A DNA stretch of 64,000 nt. Source: Deltaproteobacteria bacterium (GTDB lineage Bacteria; Myxococcota_A; Polyangia; GCA-2747355; JADLHG01). How positions within the stretch are numbered: position 1 is the stretch's first letter; each line of letters starts with the position of its first letter. Shown here piece by piece: positions 34,828-43,348 of this stretch. The translations under genes were made by a program, and so were the position numbers. The notes below the pieces were generated by a model. The model ran no database searches. It saw nothing but the letters and a program-made list of their open reading frames with translations, and was not told the DNA's origin. Location: the NCBI GenBank assembly GCA_020848905.1, contig JADLHG010000029.1, positions 1 through 64,000 of the forward strand, read 5' to 3'.

Positions 34828-35553
34828 ATGGGCGAATCCCCTCACGACGCCGGGTCTTCCTACCCGCAGCTCAAGGTGGAGCACAGCGAGGGCGAGACCC
34901 TCGTGGTGGCCCAGATCGACAAGCCCGCCGACTTCGCCTACCGGCTCTTCTGTGACGTGGACGCCATCCCGAAGTGGCTGTGGGTCGTGGGTACCGCGGT
35001 CGTGCGCCGTCGCGACGCCCGGGGCCGCGCGCTGGAGGTGGACTTCCTCGGGAGCCTCGAGCGTGCCTCGGTCGCCTACACCCTCTGCTACACGTACAAC
35101 GACGCCGTTCAGGAGGTGCACTGGCACACGAAGGCCAGCGGGGCAGTGCGCAAGCTGCGCGGAGCCGCGCGCTTCACCCCCTCGGGCGATAACGCGTGCG
35201 TGTTACGCTACAAGCTCTCCACCGAGCTCACCACCTCGCTGCCCCCCTGGGGAGACCACATGTACCGCGTACGACCCGCGGAGACGGTGGTCCTCGACTT
35301 CTGCGAGTGGCTGGCGCAGGAGTGGGCGAAGCAGGACGAGAAGATCACCACCAAGTTCTCGAAGCGCGACACCTGGGACGACGAAGCGGACCGGATCACG
35401 CCGCCGCTCACTCCGATCCTTCCTTGTGATACCGACGAGGATGTCGTGTCGGTCAGTGCGGCGGTCAGCGCCACGCCCGAAGCGAACGACGAGCCGACCA
35501 CGCGAGGTCCCGCGCCTGGCGCGCCGGGCGACGAGGAACTGGACCCGGACTAA
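34828..35553 (+). CDS. SRPBCC-fold protein (START/polyketide-cyclase-like)
   Basis: 241 aa. Residues about 20-180 have the helix-grip pattern: EGETLVVAQIDKPADFAYRLF, then a beta-sheet with TYNDAVQEVHWHTKASGAVRKL and a long C-terminal helix (VVLDFCEWLAQEWAKQDEKI). Such domains bind hydrophobic ligands. The tail (about 185-241) is acidic and disordered. No catalytic motif is evident. It is transcribed alone, divergent from the pentaheme gene. A GTG at 34816 is an alternative start. Confidence 0.7.
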   Translation: MGESPHDAGSSYPQLKVEHSEGETLVVAQIDKPADFAYRLFCDVDAIPKWLWVVGTAVVRRRDARGRALEVDFLGSLERASVAYTLCYTYNDAVQEVHWHTKASGAVRKLRGAARFTPSGDNACVLRYKLSTELTTSLPPWGDHMYRVRPAETVVLDFCEWLAQEWAKQDEKITTKFSKRDTWDDEADRITPPLTPILPCDTDEDVVSVSAAVSATPEANDEPTTRGPAPGAPGDEELDPD

Positions 35554-35690
35554 CCCTGGCCGCAATGCATCCCGCCGGGCTGTGTTGCGCGCTGCGGTGC
35601 CTGCTCACCTACCAGAAGTAGGCTCCGCGGGCTCCTCGCGCGCGCCTTGCCCGACGGGCGCCTCGCAGCCAGGGCGATGGTTGGTGAGCA
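35554..35690. other. Non-coding convergent region with crossing inverted repeats
   Basis: Between the SRPBCC stop and the DUF2058 gene (170 bases) two arm pairs interleave. CCCTGGC (35554-35560) pairs with GCCAGGG (35668-35674), and TGCTCACCTACC (35602-35613) pairs with GGTTGGTGAGCA (35679-35690, 11 of 12). The order 1-2-1'-2' would form a pseudoknot. A small GCCC/GGGC hairpin lies inside at 35649-35659. No gene is seen here. It may be a structured 3' end or a small RNA. Confidence 0.35.
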
Positions 35691-35724
35691 CCGAGCAAGG
35701 TGGGCCTGGTCAATTCCCCGTCGG

Positions 35725-36270
35725 TCAGCGGTCGGCTCCCGACCCGTACGCCGGCAACGTCTCGGTTCCCGCCCCCGGCTTGTTCCAGAAGAGGATCATC
35801 TCGGGACCGAGCTCCTCGAGGCGACGGACCCCCGCGGCCTCCACCACGGCGTACCCGCGTTTCTCATGGTGCGGCGCCTCGACGATGGCGAGCTCTCCCA
35901 GGATCAGGCGGTCTGCCACGTCGAAGGTGGTGTGTAGGCGTCGGATGTGCCCGTCTCGTAGAAGGAAGTGGAATGCACGCTCGTCCCCGGCGATGCGCCG
36001 CACGGTGTGGGCGTCCACGAGCTGCCGCAGACGGTTCGCGCGTTCTTGCTCCGCGCGCGCCGCGTTCGCCGCTTCCTGCTGTGCGCGCTGCAGCGCCGCC
36101 TGCGCGGCGACCTTCTCCTCGTAGTCGCGCTGCCGCTGGGCCTCGGCCTCGAGCTCGGCCTTCAGGCCCCCCTGGTCCTTCCGATCCCGCCGCTCTTCGG
36201 TCTTCGCCTGGCGGGCGGCCTGCTTGGACACCACCCCCGCCTGACGCAGCTTGTCCCGCAGCTTCTGCAT
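35725..36270 (-). CDS. DUF2058 (YaiL-like) protein
   Basis: 181 aa. The N-terminal LRDKLRQAGVVSKQAARQAKTEE and a long charged coiled coil (about 20-95) precede a compact C-terminal domain (VRRIAGDERAFHFLLRDGHIRRL to GYAVVEAAGVRRLEELGPEMILFW). This matches the YaiL family, described as a nucleoprotein or polynucleotide-associated protein of unknown role. The ATG at 36270 is chosen by alignment to the family start. It is divergent from the gene at 36364. Confidence 0.82.
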   Translation of the reverse strand: MQKLRDKLRQAGVVSKQAARQAKTEERRDRKDQGGLKAELEAEAQRQRDYEEKVAAQAALQRAQQEAANAARAEQERANRLRQLVDAHTVRRIAGDERAFHFLLRDGHIRRLHTTFDVADRLILGELAIVEAPHHEKRGYAVVEAAGVRRLEELGPEMILFWNKPGAGTETLPAYGSGADR

Positions 36271-36326
36271 GCGTCGTCGATCATACCCGGCGATCGGCCG
36301 AGCACAACGCCAAAGCTCGCGCGTGC

Positions 36327-36332
36327 TATGCT
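36327..36332 (+). promoter_or_regulatory. Extended -10 (TGCTATGCT) for the gene at 36364
   Basis: TATGCT with a TGC extension, 31 bases before the ATG. The same TGCTATNNT form is seen upstream of several other genes in the window. No -35 is evident. Confidence 0.38.
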
Positions 36333-36363
36333 GCGCGGACCACCCGCAAATCGAGCAGAAGAC

Positions 36364-38364
36364 ATGCGCCAAAGCCACCGGCGAAGCCCCGTTACAGTCA
36401 CCCTTACTGCCATCACCACCGCCGTCGTGCTGTCGGCGTCAGCTCGCGTCGGAGCTCAATCCGCCTCGGCGCCAGCCGGCCTCAAGTACCTGCCACCCGC
36501 GTCGGTGCACGGGGTCGTCAAGGGGAACGCGGTGTTCACCGTCTTTGACGAGCTGCGAACGCTCTTCGCGGAGCACAAGATCCTCGGCCGGCCCGTGATG
36601 GGCCTCGTCGAGGCGCAGCTCACGGCCCTGCTGGGCTTCGACCCCACTCGGGCGGCGAACTTCGAGCGCCTGGGCATCGACCTCTCGGAGCCCGTCGTGG
36701 TGTCGCTGTCGAGCTACGACGCCAAGGCGCTCGGGGCCTGCAACCGGCACCTGCAGCAGGTGGTCGGGCACGCCTTCATGAGCAAGGCGCCCTGGCGCGA
36801 GCGTCTGAAGGGCCAAAACCCCGGCGATCGGGCGACGGGCTACCTCGCGGATGCCCCGCCGGCGCTGCTCGGGCATCGCGCAGTGCTCCGGCTCAAGGAG
36901 CGCGACGTGCTCGTGGCCTGGCTCAAGGAGCAGCAGAAGAAGGGGGGGCGCCTGGTGGTGCTCGAGGAGGCCGGAGGGCAGGGTGCCGATGCGTTCGCCC
37001 CGGTCTTCTCGCTCTCGGCCGCCGACGCGCAGAAGGTCGCAGCCGAGCTCAAGAGCGCGCAGGTCCTCGCGGTGGCGCGCCCCGAGCGGTCGCTCCTGCT
37101 CGCGCTCCGGGTGGTCGACGGCTATCTGATCGTGGATGCCGCGACCCCTTGGTACCAGGTGCCGCGAAGCGGCGACGACCGCAAGCTGGCCGAGGCCTTC
37201 AAGGCTCTCTTGGTACTCCCCCGCAAGCCCGCCCTGGACGTCGGGCGCGACACACTCGCAGCCAAGCTCGCTGTCACCGACGCGTCAGCCACCTTCCTCG
37301 TCGGGGCCCGCCCTCTGTCGGCCCTCGCGGAGCTCTCGGTGCAGCGGCGGGCGGCGCTCGAGGTCGTGGGACTCTCGCCCGAGGAGTCCCGCCGGCAGCA
37401 CAAGACCCAGCAGGCCGACCGAAACAAGGCCCGTGCGCTCTGGGCCAAAACGGGGCTCACCGGCGACGTCGCGCTCCAGTTCCGTCTGAGCCGCCGCGCG
37501 TGGCACGCCCGCGCCTGGTGGAGGCTTCCGGCCGCCGCCGTGACCGCGCTCGGACGCGGGCTGGCCAAAGAGGACCTCATCGATCCCACGGCCTACGCGA
37601 GCTCCGCCGTGGCCCTCGCCGGCACCAACCTGGACCTGAGTCAGGTGGCGAAGACCGTCGGGAAGGGCCCCTTCGCCCTCGGGCTCGACAAGTTCGCCCA
37701 GAGCGCCGCCCGGGTCAGCGAGGTAGCCATGAGCAGCCTGCTCCTCGGTAGCTGGGTGGGCCTCCTCGGCGTGATGCGGGCGGAGCTGGCCGGAGACGCG
37801 GCGCTCGGTCCGCTCACGGGCGGCCTGCGCAATGCGGCGGCGCTGCTCAAGACCATGCCCTACGTCTGGCCCGCCGCCTCGGGGACGCGGCGCGTCTTTC
37901 CGCCGTCGCTCCTTGGCTACGCCGTGGTGGACCAGAAGGAGAGCAAGCGCGTGAAGGACAAGGTCAAGGAGCTCGCCACGCGAACCTACCCGCAGCCCCA
38001 GAACCTCACGCACGGCGGTCGCAAGACGATCCTCTACAACAACCTGACGGGAGCGCTGCAGACCTACGCCCTGGCGGTCACGGAGCTCGGCAAGGGGGCG
38101 CTCGGTCTGACCCTGGCCACGCGCTCGTGGGAGGTACCCTGGTTTCTGCAGCAGCCTGCCCCCAAGGAGACGATCCTGCCGCGACAGATCCTCTTCTTCG
38201 CGCACGGAGACATGGGAGCCGTGGCGGCCGGCTTGGCCCGCATGGCGGATGGGGCCGAGAAGGACCTCCTCGCGCGGCTGGCCCAGCGGGCAGGGAAGCT
38301 CGGTGCAAATGTCGCGGTGGACGGTAAGCTCTTGTCCGTTCAGGCCAATCTCGACCTGCGCTGA
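36364..38364 (+). CDS. Large exported protein of unknown function
   Basis: 666 aa; not recognised. A signal peptide (cleavage after VGAQSASA region) is followed by a mature part of mixed helix and sheet, with no cysteine motif or known catalytic signature. A short hydrophobic stretch (about 455-475) is not long enough for a clear membrane span. The protein looks like the periplasmic DUF3352-type proteins of large size but I cannot confirm that. It stands alone between the divergent DUF2058 gene and a small roadblock-like gene. Codon use is normal for the region. Confidence 0.72.
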   Translation: MRQSHRRSPVTVTLTAITTAVVLSASARVGAQSASAPAGLKYLPPASVHGVVKGNAVFTVFDELRTLFAEHKILGRPVMGLVEAQLTALLGFDPTRAANFERLGIDLSEPVVVSLSSYDAKALGACNRHLQQVVGHAFMSKAPWRERLKGQNPGDRATGYLADAPPALLGHRAVLRLKERDVLVAWLKEQQKKGGRLVVLEEAGGQGADAFAPVFSLSAADAQKVAAELKSAQVLAVARPERSLLLALRVVDGYLIVDAATPWYQVPRSGDDRKLAEAFKALLVLPRKPALDVGRDTLAAKLAVTDASATFLVGARPLSALAELSVQRRAALEVVGLSPEESRRQHKTQQADRNKARALWAKTGLTGDVALQFRLSRRAWHARAWWRLPAAAVTALGRGLAKEDLIDPTAYASSAVALAGTNLDLSQVAKTVGKGPFALGLDKFAQSAARVSEVAMSSLLLGSWVGLLGVMRAELAGDAALGPLTGGLRNAAALLKTMPYVWPAASGTRRVFPPSLLGYAVVDQKESKRVKDKVKELATRTYPQPQNLTHGGRKTILYNNLTGALQTYALAVTELGKGALGLTLATRSWEVPWFLQQPAPKETILPRQILFFAHGDMGAVAAGLARMADGAEKDLLARLAQRAGKLGANVAVDGKLLSVQANLDLR

Positions 38365-38439
38365 CCTTCCGAGCCAGGAAGTTGCGATGGGTGGGCAGTT
38401 ACCTACAATGTAGGATAACAACCCCCGCCGGGAGATGCC

Positions 38440-38796
38440 ATGCAGGCCGAACGTCGCAGAAAACGGACGAGTTACTACGCGTTGGCGCTCCATTACTGGC
38501 TCGCTGCGGAGGCTGCGCGCTTCCGGATGTTCGGCCTGGTCTTGGCCGACGCCGCCGGGCTGCTCGTGGCCAGCAGCTTCCGCGGCCCCGAGGCGGAAGA
38601 GCTCGCGGCCCTCGCGCCGCTCCTCGTGCGAAACGGGGGGGACGGCAAGCGTCCGGTCCCCGGCGCGCCCCTGTCCGTCCAGCGCCTCACCGTGGACGGC
38701 TCGACGCTCTACCTCTGCGCGGTCGGGCGACCGCTCCCGACCGCGGGGTCCCTCGACGACGCCGCGCAGGGGATTCACCGCATCCTGACGGTGTGA
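38440..38796 (+). CDS. Roadblock/LC7-like small protein
   Basis: 118 aa. After a basic N-terminal helix comes an alpha-beta segment FGLVLADAAGLLVASSFRG, then a helix (EELAALAPLLVRNG), a strand (LSVQRLTVDGSTLYLCAVG) and a final helix. This is the pattern of roadblock/LC7 domains such as myxobacterial MglB, which acts on small GTPases. No GTPase gene is adjacent. GGGAG six bases before the ATG fits the start. The family assignment rests on fold-level resemblance only. Confidence 0.6.
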   Translation: MQAERRRKRTSYYALALHYWLAAEAARFRMFGLVLADAAGLLVASSFRGPEAEELAALAPLLVRNGGDGKRPVPGAPLSVQRLTVDGSTLYLCAVGRPLPTAGSLDDAAQGIHRILTV

Positions 38797-39000
38797 CGGC
38801 CTGAGGGCCGAGCGTGGCCCCACGCGACGAATTGCGCGGCCTCCGTGCGCGATCGGCGTCAAAATACTGAGGCGCGGCTCGTCGGCCCCTCCACGGGCGG
38901 CCGGCGATTTCAATCATTGCGCGCCCTGGGGGGCGGACGCGTCTCGGCTCGCGGCTTGCTATGCCCGAGGCGACGCGCCGCGCGCGGAGGTGCAGGCCAC

Positions 39001-39672
39001 GTGACCCGTACGATCGCCCTGCTGTGTCTCGTGTGGCCTCTCGCCGCACGCGCCTCCGAGCCCGACGAGCCCGGCGCCGCCGCTGCCGCACGCCGGGACG
39101 AGCCGGCCGAGGCGGCCTCCGCCCTCCCGCGCGTCACAGCTCCACCCGCGTTGCGGCCCACCGGTCCGCGCTTCCGCCTCGAGCTCGCCTTCGGCTATGC
39201 CAGCCTGGTGGTGGATCCAAACCTGAAACAGGGCATCGGCGCGGGGATGTACGTCGCGTATGGTCTTCGACATCGCGTGGGAGTCGAGCTGACCGTCTTC
39301 CTCTCGAGCAACGCGTACACCGGGGAACTCGGTCTGCTGAGCTCCCCGCTCCTCGTAGGAAACGTCACCCTGGGGCCTATCGTTCAGCTCACCCGGCCGG
39401 GGGGACGGGTGATGCTCACGGCCGACCTGGGCCTCGGCACCTACGTGGTCGCGCAGACCCTCCAGCCGATGGTCTGGAGCCTCGGCCTCTCCGCCGGCCT
39501 CACCTTCGGCTACCGGATCAGCTCCTGGTTCGGCGTCGGAGTGAAGTGGCGCTACCATCTCTACAACCTGGCCACCCTCGGCAGCCCGGACCTCCTCGAC
39601 ATCAAGTCCTTCACCAAGGTGGGCGTGCTGGATCGAATGGAGATCCCGGCCTACCTGGCCTTCTACTTCTGA
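39001..39672 (+). CDS. Small outer-membrane beta-barrel protein
   Basis: 223 aa. Signal peptide (TIALLCLVWPLAARAS), an Ala/Pro-rich linker, then eight to ten alternating strands (for example FRLELAFGYASLVV, VGVELTVFLSS, GVGVKWRYHLYNLA), ending AYLAFYF with C-terminal Phe as a BAM signal. Probably an OmpW/OmpA-like barrel. The GTG start follows GGAGG at ten bases. It is followed by a lipoprotein gene nine bases downstream, so the two are an operon. Confidence 0.75.
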   Translation: MTRTIALLCLVWPLAARASEPDEPGAAAAARRDEPAEAASALPRVTAPPALRPTGPRFRLELAFGYASLVVDPNLKQGIGAGMYVAYGLRHRVGVELTVFLSSNAYTGELGLLSSPLLVGNVTLGPIVQLTRPGGRVMLTADLGLGTYVVAQTLQPMVWSLGLSAGLTFGYRISSWFGVGVKWRYHLYNLATLGSPDLLDIKSFTKVGVLDRMEIPAYLAFYF

Positions 39673-39681
39673 GGCGAACCC

Positions 39682-40461
39682 GTGCCCCCTCGTCGAGCCG
39701 TCGCCGTCGCCTCGAGCGCCCTGCTCCTCCTCGCCGCACAGGCCTGCGGCCTCACCGTCACCAACGAGAGACCCTCGTACGACGAGCTCCAGCCGGCCGA
39801 GAAGGACGTCGTCCAGACGGTGCTCGCCGAGCTCACGGGGTTCGATGCTCAGCTACGAGCGCGTACCGGAGACACCATCGCGTCGGTCTTGAATCCGGAA
39901 CGCATCGACGTGGCCTTCCGCGGCCTCATCTTCACCGGAAACGTAGGGGACGGCGTGGTCCACGTCTCGACCTGGGAAAACCTCACGGACGAGCAGCGGA
40001 ACCGGGTCAAGGAGTGGTTCGCCCAGCCCACCCTCGAGGGGGCGCGCCAGACCTACGCGCGGTTCTTCTACCGCTTCCTGGCCGTGAGTCAGGGAGCCAA
40101 GCAGTTCATGTACGAGGTGCTCACGCCGGCCTGGCTCTACGAGCACCGCTCGCTCTTCAGCATGGAACGGGACTCGGTGCGGACCACGATGGCCTACTAC
40201 GCCGCGGTGGGACGGCAGAACGAGATGTGGCCCTTCGTCACCTCGGCCTGTGCGCCGATCCTCGCCAAGCAGGGGCCGGTCTACGGGCCGCACTTCGACA
40301 AGACCTACCTCATCGACCACTTCCACGAGCTGGCCAACCCGCGCGACCCGACGGGCTACATGTATTTCCTCTGCCGATGGATCGGGCAGGGTGTGCTGGA
40401 GGCCGGGGATCTCTCGAACGAGCTCAACTGGCTGAAGCACGATTTGCCGCGACTGCCCTGA
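39682..40461 (+). CDS. Lipoprotein of unknown function
   Basis: 259 aa. Signal peptide with lipobox AAQAC (Cys about 22); the mature part is mostly helical with no recognised domain, and is rich in Tyr/Phe/Trp (for example ARFFYRFLAVSQGAKQFMYE). It probably sits on the periplasmic face of the outer membrane with the barrel protein encoded nine bases upstream. The GTG start is set by the operon spacing. Convergent with the GT39 gene, 20 bases away. Confidence 0.75.
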   Translation: MPPRRAVAVASSALLLLAAQACGLTVTNERPSYDELQPAEKDVVQTVLAELTGFDAQLRARTGDTIASVLNPERIDVAFRGLIFTGNVGDGVVHVSTWENLTDEQRNRVKEWFAQPTLEGARQTYARFFYRFLAVSQGAKQFMYEVLTPAWLYEHRSLFSMERDSVRTTMAYYAAVGRQNEMWPFVTSACAPILAKQGPVYGPHFDKTYLIDHFHELANPRDPTGYMYFLCRWIGQGVLEAGDLSNELNWLKHDLPRLP

Positions 40462-40481
40462 CGGGGGCGCGGCACGCTCGC

Positions 40482-42563
40482 TCAGATGTCCGCCATGGCC
40501 AGGACGTAGTGGACGTTCGAGTCGTCCACGATGCGGAGCGTCTGCCTGCCACGGTCGGAGGGGAGGATGCTCGAGAGCGAGCCGTAGCGTCCCCGTTCCG
40601 TGATGAAGAAGAAGCGACGGTTCGGTCGCTCCTTGAGCCACTGCGTGATGGCCGCGTTGTCGAGGCTCTTCGAGACCACCACCTTCGCCGCGGTATACCA
40701 GGTCTCGCCGCGCCAGTTGAACTGCCACGCAATGAGCTGGTCCTCGGGGCTCCGCCGGAGCTTGTAGTAGGTCTGCAGTACCTTTTTCTGACTCCAATGC
40801 GGCCCGCACTTCACCTGATACCAGTTCAAGGTGTAGGCCCCGACAGTGAGCGCCACCGCGACGGTGCCCCATACCGCGACCTTCCGCAGGCGCGGCACGA
40901 AGTAGAGCAGGAGCGCCCCGCCCGAGAGCGCCGCGTAGAGCAGGATGGGACCGGCCGCGGGAGCGCCGTCACCCCAGTTCCCGCCGTAGAGGTAGGTGTA
41001 CATCCAGACCCACTGCGCCGGCTGCTTGACCAGGTCGAGCGCCACCATGGCCAGCAGGCCACCGGCGAGGATCAGGGAGGCCCAGAGGCCGCGAGCCCGC
41101 TGCTCGATGAGGTCGTCCAGGTAGATACCGATCAGGATCGCCGCCGGCGGAATGGCCGGAAGGATGTAGTGGTGGTACTTGGTCAGCGTCAGCGTGAAGA
41201 GCGCGATGGCCGTCACGAACCAGACGTAGATGAAGAGCCGCGCACGGTCCTGGGCGCTCCGTCCCTCCCGGTGCGGAAGCAGGAAGCCTCGGACCAGCGC
41301 GCCGGGGAGGAAGGCGATCCACGGGAAGAGCCCGTACCCGAGCTGCCCCACGTAGTACTCGAAGGTTCCCTTGGCCTGACTCTGCTCGCCGATCGTCAGG
41401 CGGCGGAACTGCTCGGTGCCGAAGAGCTCGTTCCAGAAGGCCTGGCCGTACCGCGTGACCATGCCGTGATACCAGGGGGCGAAGACGCAGAGGGCGATGA
41501 GGATCCCGCGCATCAGCGCCAGGTCGGCCAGGACGCGCCACTCGCGGCTCGCGAGCAGATAGACGAGGAACACGAGCCCCGGCTGGAGCGAGCCGATGAG
41601 CCCCTTGGCCACCCCGGCGTACGCGATGGCCATGTAGAAGCCGTAGAGATAGAGCTCGTTCCGCGTCTGCGTCTTGCGCGACATCCAGACCACGATCGCC
41701 GCGAGGACCGCGTAGACCAGCATGACCAGCGCGCCGCTCACCTGCCGTCCGCCGAGGGTGAAGGCGAGCGGCACGCGGAGCAGGGCGGGGACGATGGCCA
41801 GCATCAACAGTGCGAGGACGCCGAGGAAGGCCAGGAGGAAGAAGTAGTAGGACGGCGCGTGGGGCCAGCTCAGGGAGCGTTTTCCGAGCCGGAGGGTTCG
41901 GCGAGGCAGCTCCTCCCGCTCGCCGAAGATGGCCAGCGCGAGGAGGGCGATGCCGCCGGACATGAGTCCCACGTAGGGCATGTCCGTCATCGCCTGCCGG
42001 CCGATCATGAAATACATCGGCGCGGTGGCCATGACGATCGCAGAGAGCAACCCGGCCCGGCGGCCGAAGAGTCGCGAGACCATCAAGAAGCTGCAGTAGA
42101 TGCCGAAGAGGGCGCACAGGAAGAAGGGAAGCCGCACCGCCCACTCGATGCGCCCCATCGTGATCTGCTCGCCCGTCGTCTGCCCGTCGTACCCGAAGAG
42201 GCGAAGACTCAGGCCGGAGAGCCAGAAACTACCCACGGGCTTCGACCAGAAATTGGTCTCCGAGAGCCCCTCCGGGCCCGTCCCGTTCTGCCACCAGGTG
42301 GAGAGCCAGTCTCCACGCACCATGAACTGGCGCGCGACCTCGGTGTAGTGCGTCTCCCACGGGTCGAACATGCCGAAGCTGCCGAGGGTCGGCATGTAGA
42401 CGCCGGCGCAGATGAGCACCACGGCCAGGGTGTGGCGCCAGCCCGGTCGGCCGAGCGGGGCGCGCGGCAGGGCGGTTTCACCTCGAGGTTCGCTCTCGGC
42501 GGGTGCGGGGGGCGAGTCGCCTGCTTCGTCCGGTTGCACGGGTCGGGTGCTCGTCTTCGCCAT
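40482..42563 (-). CDS. ArnT/PMT-like (GT39) membrane glycosyltransferase
   Basis: 693 aa with about 12 membrane helices and a C-terminal soluble domain of about 150 residues. The first loop contains FDPWETHYTEVARQ, the acidic metal/donor motif of ArnT-type GT-C enzymes, and TNFWSKPVGSFWL follows as usual. It transfers a sugar from a polyprenyl phosphate to lipid A, a lipid or a protein outside the inner membrane. It stands alone on the minus strand with a TATCCT -10-like box about 65 bases upstream of the ATG. The donor cannot be deduced. Confidence 0.82.
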   Translation of the reverse strand: MAKTSTRPVQPDEAGDSPPAPAESEPRGETALPRAPLGRPGWRHTLAVVLICAGVYMPTLGSFGMFDPWETHYTEVARQFMVRGDWLSTWWQNGTGPEGLSETNFWSKPVGSFWLSGLSLRLFGYDGQTTGEQITMGRIEWAVRLPFFLCALFGIYCSFLMVSRLFGRRAGLLSAIVMATAPMYFMIGRQAMTDMPYVGLMSGGIALLALAIFGEREELPRRTLRLGKRSLSWPHAPSYYFFLLAFLGVLALLMLAIVPALLRVPLAFTLGGRQVSGALVMLVYAVLAAIVVWMSRKTQTRNELYLYGFYMAIAYAGVAKGLIGSLQPGLVFLVYLLASREWRVLADLALMRGILIALCVFAPWYHGMVTRYGQAFWNELFGTEQFRRLTIGEQSQAKGTFEYYVGQLGYGLFPWIAFLPGALVRGFLLPHREGRSAQDRARLFIYVWFVTAIALFTLTLTKYHHYILPAIPPAAILIGIYLDDLIEQRARGLWASLILAGGLLAMVALDLVKQPAQWVWMYTYLYGGNWGDGAPAAGPILLYAALSGGALLLYFVPRLRKVAVWGTVAVALTVGAYTLNWYQVKCGPHWSQKKVLQTYYKLRRSPEDQLIAWQFNWRGETWYTAAKVVVSKSLDNAAITQWLKERPNRRFFFITERGRYGSLSSILPSDRGRQTLRIVDDSNVHYVLAMADI

Positions 42564-42680
42564 GACCTTCGGTCGTGTTGGGCCGTCGGCGGACTGGCAG
42601 AGCGCGTCCCCCGCCGAGCAGCGGCGCGCAGGATACTACACAGGTCCAGCGGCACTGCAAGAGCGCGCGCGGGGCGCGGC

Positions 42681-43271
42681 TTACCCCGGAATGCCCGGTC
42701 CGGACTCCCGCTCGGAGAGAAGGCCCACGCCGGCCGCGATGGACCAGATCCAGGCCCCGAGGATGGGAAGAATCCCGACCAGCTTCGACCAGCCGGGCAC
42801 GAAGAAGAAGAGCAGCACGCCGAGGAGCAGCAGCCCCAGCATCCCGAGGCCCGACATGCGGCCGCAGACGAGCGATCCCACGCCGGGCAGGAGCACGTTC
42901 AGCACGAGCCCGTTCACGTTGCGCCCCTTCGCGGGGGCGGCGCCGGGTCCTCCGTAGATCGGGGCTCGCGGCAGGGCCGCCGGGTCGTGCAGTCCCCCCG
43001 TGCTCCTCGGCTGCTGCCCGCTCTCGAGCGCCAGGTGGGCGGGCGCCGTTCCCGGAGCCGGGCGGTTGGGCATGACGTAGTAGGTGTTCCCCGCCTGGTC
43101 GGTGGCCTGCTGGAGGGTGCCGTTCAGCTCCAGCGACAGGAGGTGCTCCTGGGCCTCCTCGATGGGCAGGTTCAGGTGATAGGCCACGTTGGCCGCCGTG
43201 ATCACCGTGTCCGTCTGCACGACCAACGAGAGGAACCGCTTGTCGAAGTCGGCTTGCGCGAGCTTGGTCAT
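42681..43271 (-). CDS. TM2-like membrane protein with winged-helix-like N-terminus
   Basis: 196 aa. Residues 1-70 look like a small helical DNA- or protein-binding domain (AANVAYHLNLPIEEAQEHLLSLELNGTLQ, a winged-helix pattern). A Gly/Pro/Ala linker follows, then hydrophobic segments (NVLLPGVGSLVCGRMSGLGMLG and LLFFFVPGWSKLVGILPIL) as in TM2 domains. It may be a membrane-tethered regulator; function unknown. The ATG at 43271 is chosen over a GTG two codons earlier because AGGGG is suitably spaced. A -10-like TGCTATCCT lies at 43308-43317. Confidence 0.72.
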   Translation of the reverse strand: MTKLAQADFDKRFLSLVVQTDTVITAANVAYHLNLPIEEAQEHLLSLELNGTLQQATDQAGNTYYVMPNRPAPGTAPAHLALESGQQPRSTGGLHDPAALPRAPIYGGPGAAPAKGRNVNGLVLNVLLPGVGSLVCGRMSGLGMLGLLLLGVLLFFFVPGWSKLVGILPILGAWIWSIAAGVGLLSERESGPGIPG

Positions 43272-43307
43272 GATCACCCCTGCGAGGTGTTGGCCTGAGT
43301 GCCGCAG

Positions 43308-43313
43308 AGGATA
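43308..43313 (-). promoter_or_regulatory. Extended -10 (TGCTATCCT) of the TM2-like gene
   Basis: On the minus strand TATCCT preceded by TGC, ending 36 bases before the ATG at 43271. It is located between purQ and the TM2-like gene, so the latter has its own promoter. The -35 is unclear. Confidence 0.38.
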
Positions 43314-43348
43314 GCACCCGGCGGTGACGGGTCAAAGGTCGAGGGCGG

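Noticed and set aside
38961-43298. A 1445-codon open frame on the plus strand
   Set aside because: It is antisense to, or in another frame of, four well-supported genes and has an Arg/Ala/Gly composition typical of high-GC shadows. No domain is visible.
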